DNA of 64,000 nt from Rhodopseudomonas pentothenatexigens (GTDB taxonomy: Bacteria; Pseudomonadota; Alphaproteobacteria; Rhizobiales; Xanthobacteraceae). Below the pieces are notes generated by a model. It was not told the origin of the DNA. It saw only the letters and a list, made by a program, of their open reading frames with translations, and did not search any database. The stretch is taken from positions 1 through 64,000 of the forward strand of contig NZ_UFQQ01000020.1 in assembly GCF_900218015.1 (NCBI RefSeq). Reading direction: 5' to 3'. The translations under genes and the position numbers were made by a program. The stretch's first letter is position 1. Every line of letters begins with the position of its first letter. Positions 38,439 through 45,825 of this stretch are shown here, piece by piece.

Positions 38439-38912
38439 ATGACACGACACGCGCTTCTAATCGCCGCCGCTATAGTCCTGATCCCCGGCCTGGGTTACGC
38501 CCAGCCGGGCGCGCTCGACTGGCAGCGCTACAACGTCGCCGCGGGTTCGGCGGCCGCCGACGTGCCGCGTGCGATCTTCAGCGAGGACGGCGGACCGGCG
38601 CAGGACGGCCCGGGCCGGCGATTCGTCTCGGCCGACGGCCGCGCCGATCTCACCGTCCAGGCGGTGCCCAATCCCGACGGCGCCTCCCCGGCCGCGTTCC
38701 TGGCGCGCCGCAATCCGCCGTCCGGAATCATCTATCGCCGCGTCACGCCGCGGTTCTTCGCGGTGTCGAGCATCCGCAACGGCCGCATCTGGTACAACCG
38801 CTGCAACCGCGGCCGTGCCGTGATGAACTGCGTGCTGATCAACTATCCGGCCGCCGAGAAGCGCAAATGGGACGCTATCGTCACCCGGATCAGTCGCTCG
38901 CTCGGCGGCTAG
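38439..38912 (+). CDS. Secreted hypothetical protein (157 aa)
   Basis: Starts MTRHALLIAAAIVLIPGLGYAQ, a signal peptide with cleavage likely after GYA. The mature part has two Cys residues (YNRCNRGRAVMNCVLINYP) that may form a disulfide, and ends RISRSLGG. Such small periplasmic proteins with the segment FVSADGRADLTVQA are frequent in Bradyrhizobium-like genomes. No function is known to me. First of three co-directional genes. Confidence 0.7.
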   Translation: MTRHALLIAAAIVLIPGLGYAQPGALDWQRYNVAAGSAAADVPRAIFSEDGGPAQDGPGRRFVSADGRADLTVQAVPNPDGASPAAFLARRNPPSGIIYRRVTPRFFAVSSIRNGRIWYNRCNRGRAVMNCVLINYPAAEKRKWDAIVTRISRSLGG

Positions 38913-38969
38913 CGCCGTCCGACCTTCGCCGCCCTTGAACGGCCGCGCGAAAAGGTGCCTAATTGTCTT

Positions 38970-39158
38970 ATGCGCACACTGTTTCTCATCATCGGTGTCA
39001 TCGCCCTGCTGGTCGGTCTGGTCTGGACCGGCCAGGGCGCCGGCCTGATCCAGTGGCCGGCCCAGAGCTTCATGATCAACCAGTCGCAGTGGATGTGGTA
39101 CGGCGCCTCGACCGCGTTCGGCGGGCTGCTGCTGATCTTCGTTTCGCGACGGTCGTAG
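38970..39158 (+). CDS. Small membrane protein (62 aa)
   Basis: A 62-residue protein from ATG 38970 with two hydrophobic segments (MRTLFLIIGVIALLVGLVW and WYGASTAFGGLLLIFVSR) separated by a short loop rich in Gln and Trp. Small proteins of this two-helix form are common in the family. 57 bp after the secreted protein gene and 18 bp before the DUF6880-like gene. Confidence 0.7.
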   Translation: MRTLFLIIGVIALLVGLVWTGQGAGLIQWPAQSFMINQSQWMWYGASTAFGGLLLIFVSRRS

Positions 39159-39176
39159 CCGCCGGAAGCGTCGACC

Positions 39177-40613
39177 ATGGCCCCGAAATCGACGTTGACG
39201 GCTCGCCAACTGGAAGCGCTCGGCGCGCCACGTCTGGCCGAACTGCTGTTGGAGATCACCGCCAACGACGCTCCGGCAAAACGGCGGCTCAAGCTGGAGA
39301 TCACGGCCCTCACCTCGCCGAAGGCGGTCGCCGGCGAAATCGGCAAGAGGCTGGGCCAGATCGCCCGCGCGCAAAGCCTGCTGGAAGGGCCCAAAGTCAA
39401 GGAGCTCGCCGCGGACCTGGAGACGCAACGTCGCACGATTGTCGACCATGTCGCCGCCAATGATCCCGCGGCGGCACAGGATCTGATGTGGCAGTTGGTC
39501 GACATGGCCGACGATGTCTTGCAGCGCAGCGACGACAGCAACGGACGCCTGTTCCCGATCTTCGTCGATGCGATCCGCGATCTCGGGCCGCTCGCACAAG
39601 CCGCACAGTGCGATCCGATTGCCTTGGCCGAACGAGCTTTCAAGGCACTCGAACAGAGCCCCTACAGCATGGAGGAGGATCTGATCGAGTCGCTTGGCCC
39701 GGTGCTCGGGAGCGCCGGTCTCGACCATCTGAAACAACGGCTCATCGAGCTGTCCAAACAGCCTGTGCAAGTGCCTGCCGACGAGGACCGGACGGTGATC
39801 GGCTTGGGATCACGGGGCCCGATCTACCTCGATCAGATCATGTCCTCCCGCCGTGAACGGATGATCGCCGCGAGCCTCCGAACCATCGCCGACGTCCAGG
39901 GCGACGTCGACTCCTACATTGCCCAGTACAGCATCGAAGCGCGGAAGAGTCCCGGCATCGCCGCGGAGCTCGCACGGCGCCTGCTGGCGGCCGGTCGCGC
40001 CGACGAGGCGCTGCAGATTGTGAACGATGCCAAGTCACATTCATCCAGATTTCCCAATTTCGATTGGGAGGACGCGCGGATCGAAGTCCTCGACGCGCTG
40101 GGCCGGCACGACCAAGCGCAGACCGCGCGGTGGTCGTGTTTCGAGAGGTTCCTGAGCGTCGACCATCTGCGCGCTCATCTCAAACGCCTGCCGGATTTCG
40201 ACGACGTCGAAGCCGAACGACGCGCGCTGGACCATGTCGAGCGGTTCGATCATTTGCTGCCGGCTCTGGCCTTTCTGGTGGCGTGGCCCGCGCTGGATCG
40301 CGCCGCCCGACTGGTGACCCGGCGTGCCAAAGAACTCGACGGCAATCACTACGAACTTCTCTCCCCGGCCGCCGATGCGCTCGCCGGCAAGTATCCGCTC
40401 GCCGCAACGCTGGCGCTGCGGGCGATGATCGACTTCACTTTGGTCCAGGGCCGCTCAGCCCGCTACCGCCATGCCGCGCGGCATCTGTTGGAATGCGAGA
40501 GCCTGTCCGGCGCGATCTCCGACTTCGGCGGCTTCGACAGCCACATCACCTACAAAACTCGCCTGCGCGTGGAGCACGGCCGCAAGACCGGATTCTGGAG
40601 CCTGCTCTCCTGA
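39177..40613 (+). CDS. DUF6880-like helical-repeat protein (478 aa)
   Basis: A 478-residue soluble protein, almost entirely helical, with TPR-like stretches (AGRADEALQIVNDAKSHSS, YPLAATLALRAMIDFTLVQGRSARYRHAARHL). It begins MAPKSTLTARQLEALGAPRLAELLLEI, the start typical of DUF6880 proteins (some are called zinc-finger SWIM-associated, but no SWIM motif is seen here). Function unknown. Ends 28 bp from the convergent caspase-like gene. Confidence 0.75.
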   Translation: MAPKSTLTARQLEALGAPRLAELLLEITANDAPAKRRLKLEITALTSPKAVAGEIGKRLGQIARAQSLLEGPKVKELAADLETQRRTIVDHVAANDPAAAQDLMWQLVDMADDVLQRSDDSNGRLFPIFVDAIRDLGPLAQAAQCDPIALAERAFKALEQSPYSMEEDLIESLGPVLGSAGLDHLKQRLIELSKQPVQVPADEDRTVIGLGSRGPIYLDQIMSSRRERMIAASLRTIADVQGDVDSYIAQYSIEARKSPGIAAELARRLLAAGRADEALQIVNDAKSHSSRFPNFDWEDARIEVLDALGRHDQAQTARWSCFERFLSVDHLRAHLKRLPDFDDVEAERRALDHVERFDHLLPALAFLVAWPALDRAARLVTRRAKELDGNHYELLSPAADALAGKYPLAATLALRAMIDFTLVQGRSARYRHAARHLLECESLSGAISDFGGFDSHITYKTRLRVEHGRKTGFWSLLS

Positions 40614-40641
40614 GACGAGAACGGCCGCGACAACGTCGCAG

Positions 40642-42156
40642 CTACTTCCTGAACGTCTTGATCTCCGACACGCTGCCGTCGCGATAGGTCAGCTCGACTG
40701 ACACTGATTTCACCCCGGGCGCCAGCTTCAGATACGGCTGTGCGCTGCTCGGGATCGCCACCGGGTCGCGCATGTCGCACGGCGGCATCTTCAGCACCTT
40801 GTCGGGCACCGCGCTGTCGATGCCGATCCGCGCCTCGCGGATCGCGCAGCGATACGACATCAGATGCGTGTAGTAGACCAAGAGGCCGTTGAACTCGCGG
40901 AACGACAGCCAGCTCGTCGCGGTCATGTCGAGGATCTTGCGCTGGTCGCGCAGCAGCGCCGCCTCCGGCTCGAACTTGATCGGAAACGGCCCCTGCATCT
41001 CGCCCTGGGCATCGATGTAGCGCAGCTCGATGATGCCGGCCGGCGCGTCGGCGGGAAGCTGGATCGACGGGTTCGGCATCCGCTTGCGGGTGCGCGGATC
41101 GAGCGCATCGATGAATCCGGTCTCGCGGAATTCGCCGTCGCCGATCCGCCACGAGATCCCGAGCGTCGGATCGGCGATCGAGAACGACACCGTCCAGCCG
41201 CCATTGTGCCGGGAGAAGCTGGCGATCGGCGCATTCAGCGCCTCCGCGGTCGGCGGCTTCAGAGGCGCCACCGGCGGCAGCGCGGCGACCTTCTGCGGCG
41301 GCTCGGCAGCGCCGGCGGCGGCCGTGCCCGGCTGCCGCCGCCCGTTCAGGAACACGTCGTCGACCATCTGGTCGAAATACACCGGCACCTGCTTGTGGCC
41401 GATCTGATCGGCCAACTCGCTGACGGCGCGGCGGGTGCGCTGCGCCACCTGCACCAGGTTCTCGCCGGGATCGAGCAACTGCTTGACGAACACCCGGGTG
41501 AACACCGAGTTCGGATTGCTGTCGCTGTCCGACAGCCGGTCGAGCGCGGTCTGCCGCGGGCCGGCCGAGAAGATCGAGAACACGCCTTCCGGCAGCGTGG
41601 TCATCGGCGCCAGCCCGCCGCGCCCGGCCAACGCGCGCACGCCGCGGCGTTCGAACGGATTGTTGCGGCAGGCGTCGAGCACCAGGATCGCGGTGCGGGC
41701 GCCGCGGTTCTGCAGCCGGTCGACGATGCGGTCCGCCATGATCGAGGCGTCGCGCACCAGTTCCTCCTGGCCCTCGGTGGCGGCCGGCACGTCGGTCGGC
41801 AGCAGGTAGTTCTGTCCGGCGATTTCGAAGCCATGGCCGGCATAGAAGAAGAACGCGGTGTCGCCGGGCTCGATCGTGGTGTCGAAAGCCAGCAGGCTCT
41901 GGCTGAAGGCGGCGCGGGTCTGGTTCTCCGCCACCATCACCTGGAAGCCGAGCCTCTTCAGCGCATCGCCGATCGTGCGCGCGTCGTTGACCGCCTTCTG
42001 CAGCCTCGGCACGTTGCGATAATCATCGTTCCCGATCACCAGCGCGACGCGCTTCGCAGCCCATGCCGGACCGGCGACCAGCAGCGCCAGCATGCAGGCG
42101 ACAGCCGCGAACAATACAGCTCCGTGCCGCGTGCAGGGCCTTTCGATCGGTCGCAT
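40642..42156 (-). CDS. Caspase-like (peptidase C14) exported protein
   Basis: A 504-residue protein with a signal peptide (to about AWA-AKR), then a caspase-fold domain: RVALVIGNDDYRNVPRLQKAV, the catalytic His in AFFFYAGHGFEI and the catalytic Cys in AILVLDACRNNPFERR. A Pro/Ala-rich linker follows at about residues 275-305, and a C-terminal domain of about 200 residues ends ELTYRDGSVSEIKTFRK. Such metacaspase-like proteins are numerous in Rhodopseudomonas; their targets are unknown. Its start lies 102 bp from the first CRISPR repeat. A diverged copy of its last 30 codons is found at 49476-49569, on the other side of the CRISPR-Cas module. Confidence 0.9.
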   Translation of the reverse strand: MRPIERPCTRHGAVLFAAVACMLALLVAGPAWAAKRVALVIGNDDYRNVPRLQKAVNDARTIGDALKRLGFQVMVAENQTRAAFSQSLLAFDTTIEPGDTAFFFYAGHGFEIAGQNYLLPTDVPAATEGQEELVRDASIMADRIVDRLQNRGARTAILVLDACRNNPFERRGVRALAGRGGLAPMTTLPEGVFSIFSAGPRQTALDRLSDSDSNPNSVFTRVFVKQLLDPGENLVQVAQRTRRAVSELADQIGHKQVPVYFDQMVDDVFLNGRRQPGTAAAGAAEPPQKVAALPPVAPLKPPTAEALNAPIASFSRHNGGWTVSFSIADPTLGISWRIGDGEFRETGFIDALDPRTRKRMPNPSIQLPADAPAGIIELRYIDAQGEMQGPFPIKFEPEAALLRDQRKILDMTATSWLSFREFNGLLVYYTHLMSYRCAIREARIGIDSAVPDKVLKMPPCDMRDPVAIPSSAQPYLKLAPGVKSVSVELTYRDGSVSEIKTFRK

Positions 42157-42258
42157 TCCAGTCCCTCAAAACGCAGCGGCCGGATCGCGGCCGCCTGCGC
42201 CATAGTCGGTCAGAACCCGAGCACGGTTCAACCGAAAAGGACGTCGGGCGCGGCTACG

Positions 42259-44405
42259 ATCCGGCTTGGCCCTCAATCACCAGTCCGCTAAACTCAAATG
42301 CTCGAATTCGTGCGGAAGCTCTGCGTTTCGGTTGGCCCTCAATCACCAGTCCGCTAAACTGGGAATGCAGAAGGATTCCATACTTGATTCGTTTCGGTTG
42401 GCCCTCAATCACCAGTCCGCTAAACTTACTTCGACGCGGTGCTGGCCGCCAAGAAGGTTTCGGTTGGCCCTCAATCACCAGTCCGCTAAACTCAGTGCCT
42501 TCTGCGCCTCGGCCATCGCCTTGTTTCGGTTGGCCCTCAATCACCAGTCCGCTAAACTCACGCGGCGAATTCCGCCGAGCCCTGCGGAGTTTCGGTTGGC
42601 CCTCAATCACCAGTCCGCTAAACTGTTTCCGAAGCCGCTGTGCCTCACCGCGCTGTTTCGGTTGGCCCTCAATCACCAGTCCGCTAAACTCCGATCAGCG
42701 CCCATGCATCGAGGCGGTCGTTTCGGTTGGCCCTCAATCACCAGTCCGCTAAACTGTGCTGCGCGCCAATCCGTCCGCGCTCGCCGTTTCGGTTGGCCCT
42801 CAATCACCAGTCCGCTAAACTTCCGCAGCCGATCCTGTTCGACCGCAATACGTTTCGGTTGGCCCTCAATCACCAGTCCGCTAAACTCGCGGCTGGATGG
42901 TCGAGCTTTCGGCTCGCGTTTCGGTTGGCCCTCAATCACCAGTCCGCTAAACTGCATCCTCAGGTTTGCGTCGGCTGCTTTTTGTTTCGGTTGGCCCTCA
43001 ATCACCAGTCCGCTAAACTGACGGCTTCGGCATCAAGGCCGACACGATGGTTTCGGTTGGCCCTCAATCACCAGTCCGCTAAACTCCTGGATAAGCGCAC
43101 CGTGACGTTGCGTGAGTTTCGGTTGGCCCTCAATCACCAGTCCGCTAAACTCACGGACCGCGCCGCGCTCGGCCCGCTTCTGTTTCGGTTGGCCCTCAAT
43201 CACCAGTCCGCTAAACTCTCGGCCGCAGCGGCGCCGACGCCACCGTGGTTTCGGTTGGCCCTCAATCACCAGTCCGCTAAACTATCCGCGCGCCGCGGCC
43301 ATGGCCGCCGCGGGTTTCGGTTGGCCCTCAATCACCAGTCCGCTAAACTATCGAGCCCGACGCTACGGCGCCGGCCGCAGTTTCGGTTGGCCCTCAATCA
43401 CCAGTCCGCTAAACTCGAAGATCAGGGAAGGCGACACGGCGCCACGTTTCGGTTGGCCCTCAATCACCAGTCCGCTAAACTGTCGGCGGCAAGGTGACCG
43501 GCGTCGAAATTGTTTCGGTTGGCCCTCAATCACCAGTCCGCTAAACTCTGCTCGACACCGACGCCCGGATCATTGCCGTTTCGGTTGGCCCTCAATCACC
43601 AGTCCGCTAAACTCTCGTCGGGCGAGACGTCGTATCAAGGCCTGTTTCGGTTGGCCCTCAATCACCAGTCCGCTAAACTCCGATGGCGAATGATGGTCGT
43701 GACTACGTGGTTTCGGTTGGCCCTCAATCACCAGTCCGCTAAACTCTTGTCCGCCATCTCCCGCCCCTCCCCGCTGTTTCGGTTGGCCCTCAATCACCAG
43801 TCCGCTAAACTCACACCCAGGTCTCGCCGTCCGCCTTCACCGTTTCGGTTGGCCCTCAATCACCAGTCCGCTAAACTATCACCAGTTTTGTATTCTTCCG
43901 GTTTCAAGTTTCGGTTGGCCCTCAATCACCAGTCCGCTAAACTTGCCACGGACGAGGTGCGGCGATGACATCAGTTTCGGTTGGCCCTCAATCACCAGTC
44001 CGCTAAACTGCGCCGGGCGCCAGCTTGAAGAAATCCGGCGTTTCGGTTGGCCCTCAATCACCAGTCCGCTAAACTGCGACGCGGCGTCGATAAATCAGTC
44101 TATGAGTTTCGGTTGGCCCTCAATCACCAGTCCGCTAAACTGATGCTTTCGACGCGGAATGTTGGTATATTGTTTCGGTTGGCCCTAAATCACCAGTCCG
44201 CTAAACTGACAACACAATCAGGGAGCAAGCGACATTCGTTTCGGTTGGCCCTCAATCACCAGTCCGCTAAACTTAGATGTAGGTGCCGGCGTTGTAGTCG
44301 ATGGTTTCGGTTGGCCCTCAATCACCAGTCCGCTAAACTTACAGCCGTCTTCACGAAACCGAGCGCTTCGTTTCGGTTGGCCCTCAATCACCAGTCCGCT
44401 AAACT
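42259..44405 (+). CRISPR. Type II-C CRISPR array, 33 repeats and 32 spacers
   Basis: The repeat is 36 bp, beginning GTTTCGGTTGGCCC and ending CCAGTCCGCTAAACT. Repeats start at 42259, 42325, 42391 and then every 66 bp, with spacers of 30 bp; only spacer 7 (42691-42719) is 29 bp. The first repeat (42259-42294) differs at positions 1, 3, 4, 5 and 7 and is otherwise perfect. The repeat at 44172 has one change (CTC to CTA at its positions 14-16). All other copies look identical. Strand is given as plus because the tracrRNA anti-repeat pairs with the plus-strand repeat from its first base and because the 3' end TAAACT resembles the -10 box found in type II-C repeats. The minus direction cannot be excluded. 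72 bp separate the last repeat from the cas2 stop. Confidence 0.98.
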
Positions 44406-44477
44406 GCCTACCGAACCATCCGCTTGCAAATACTGGAGAATTTCTGATCGACGAGGTCCCGAATCGCACCTGACGGG
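44406..44477. other. Array-cas2 junction, candidate acquisition (leader) end
   Basis: These 72 bp lie between the last perfect repeat and the cas2 stop. Because the degenerate repeat is at the opposite end of the array, this side is the likely site where new spacers enter. The sequence is less GC-rich near the array (CAAATACTGGAGAATTTCTG). No protein is encoded. Confidence 0.5.
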
Positions 44478-44834
44478 CTAGAAGAGCGCGTATTGATCCG
44501 GATTTTTCGGGCTCTGTTCGCGATTTCTTCCGCGATAGGTTCGGATGTTCTCATATTGCTTGTCGGTGATGCCGATGATGTGGATCTTCCCGGACGACGG
44601 CATCGCCTGCTCGACCTTTCGGGCATAGGCTTCAGCCTGCTCCTTGCCGGCGCAGAAGCGCAGATAAACAGAAAACTGAGACATTTCGAAGCCGAGATCG
44701 AGCAGCTTTGTGCGAAATCCGGTCGCGCTCTTGCGCTGCTTCTTGGTCCCCACCGGAAGATCGAACAGCACCAACAGCCACATGATTCGATAACCTGACA
44801 GCGCGGGCGGCGCCTGGTGTTCGGCGGTCGCCAT
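44478..44834 (-). CDS. cas2: CRISPR-associated endonuclease Cas2
   Basis: A 118-residue Cas2 with the strand-1 motif MWLLVLFDLPVGTKKQRK (catalytic/metal Asp) and the usual FEMSQFSVYLRFCAGKEQAEAY. The N-terminal 17 residues before MWLL are an extension seen in alphaproteobacterial Cas2. The start lies one base after the cas1 stop, so the two are coupled. It forms the spacer integration complex with Cas1. Last gene of the cas operon. Confidence 0.96.
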   Translation of the reverse strand: MATAEHQAPPALSGYRIMWLLVLFDLPVGTKKQRKSATGFRTKLLDLGFEMSQFSVYLRFCAGKEQAEAYARKVEQAMPSSGKIHIIGITDKQYENIRTYRGRNREQSPKNPDQYALF

Positions 44835-44835
44835 T

Positions 44836-45735
44836 TCAAAAGCCGAGCGGCAGGCCGGGTTTCGGCAGGATCAGGCGATCCGTCTCGCCGGCGCAAGCCT
44901 TGGCAAGCGACGTTGCGAGACGTTCGAGGCAGGTCATCATCGGACTGAGGCCGTCGTCGACCGGCAGGTCGACCACCATCGTGCGAGCCAGCGCGGCCTT
45001 GGCTTCGCTGGTCAGCTCGACGACACCACTCTCCTTCAGCCGATATACTTCGCGATCGACGAGCGGCCGAAACGGCTCCATCAAGTCGTCCACCAGAACC
45101 ATCGGGTTCCCGCGATTGGAATGCATCAGGCCGAGGCTCGGATGAAGGCCGGCCGCCATCACGGCGCGCGCCGTGGCGGCCCGCAGGATCGCATAGCCGT
45201 AGTTCAACAGCGCATTGAGGCCTTCGCCCTCCTGATCGCGACGGAATTCGCGTCCCAGCAGCAACGGCCAATAGCGCCGCGCGGCCTCTGCTTCGACATT
45301 GTCCGGATCGCCGGCGCGAACCTTCCGGGCCAGCAAGCGAAAGCCGCCGGCTTCGGCACCGACCGCATCGAGCGTCGCCCCCTGAGCAAGGATCTTCGCT
45401 TGCACGATCTGCTGCCACAGCCGCTTCTTCAGCGGTGCCGACGCTCTGGCCTGATCGCTCATCCTTCCGGATTGCGCGTGGTGGCCATCCACCGGCCAGA
45501 CCACCGCAGCGGGCCGATGATTGGCTCCGCACAGTACCATCGGCACTCCACGAGCAGCGAGTGTCACGAGGAGATTGTTGGAGTACGTCAGGCCGTGCGC
45601 GTTGGCGACGACTGCGGCAAGATCGTCGAGCGGCACCCGCGCGAGTTCCGCCCCGTTTTCAGCGATGGTCATGAAACCGCGACTGACCGCGAGGTGCCGT
45701 CCATCGGTCGCCACTTCAACCACTCGGCCGACCAT
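44836..45735 (-). CDS. cas1: CRISPR-associated endonuclease Cas1 (type II)
   Basis: A 299-residue integrase read from the ATG at 45735: MVGRVVEVATDGRHLAVSRGF is the normal start of type II-C Cas1, and AGGAG lies 9 bp before it. Frame is open back to a GTG at 45798. Active-site motifs: the Glu in EGEGLNALLNYGYAILRA, the His in LGLMHSNRGNPMVLVDDLMEPFRP and its Asp/Glu. With Cas2 it cuts and joins new spacers at the leader-end repeat. Sits 90 bp after cas9 on the same strand. Confidence 0.96.
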   Translation of the reverse strand: MVGRVVEVATDGRHLAVSRGFMTIAENGAELARVPLDDLAAVVANAHGLTYSNNLLVTLAARGVPMVLCGANHRPAAVVWPVDGHHAQSGRMSDQARASAPLKKRLWQQIVQAKILAQGATLDAVGAEAGGFRLLARKVRAGDPDNVEAEAARRYWPLLLGREFRRDQEGEGLNALLNYGYAILRAATARAVMAAGLHPSLGLMHSNRGNPMVLVDDLMEPFRPLVDREVYRLKESGVVELTSEAKAALARTMVVDLPVDDGLSPMMTCLERLATSLAKACAGETDRLILPKPGLPLGF

Positions 45736-45825
45736 CGCCATCTTCTCCTGCTGGTCCTGCACACGCACCAGAGCAAGAGCATGGGACTCGACCACCACAC
45801 ACGCAACGCGTGTATCGTGACGTAG

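Noticed and set aside
43998-44027. Spacer 27 as a match to the caspase-like gene (near 40712)
   Set aside because: Only about 14 contiguous bases (CCGGGCGCCAGCTT) agree and flanking bases differ; in GC-rich DNA this is expected by chance. No self-targeting spacer was seen by eye within the window, though an exact search was not possible.
42063-44481. Several long open frames on both strands across the CRISPR array
   Set aside because: The repeat-spacer unit is 66 bp, a multiple of three, and the repeat has no stop in these frames, so repeated peptides (for example FRLALNHQSAKL) arise automatically. They are artefacts of the array.
45736-45798. GTG start giving a 320-residue Cas1
   Set aside because: The extra 21 residues are not part of the Cas1 fold, and the AGGAG site sits correctly for the ATG at 45735.
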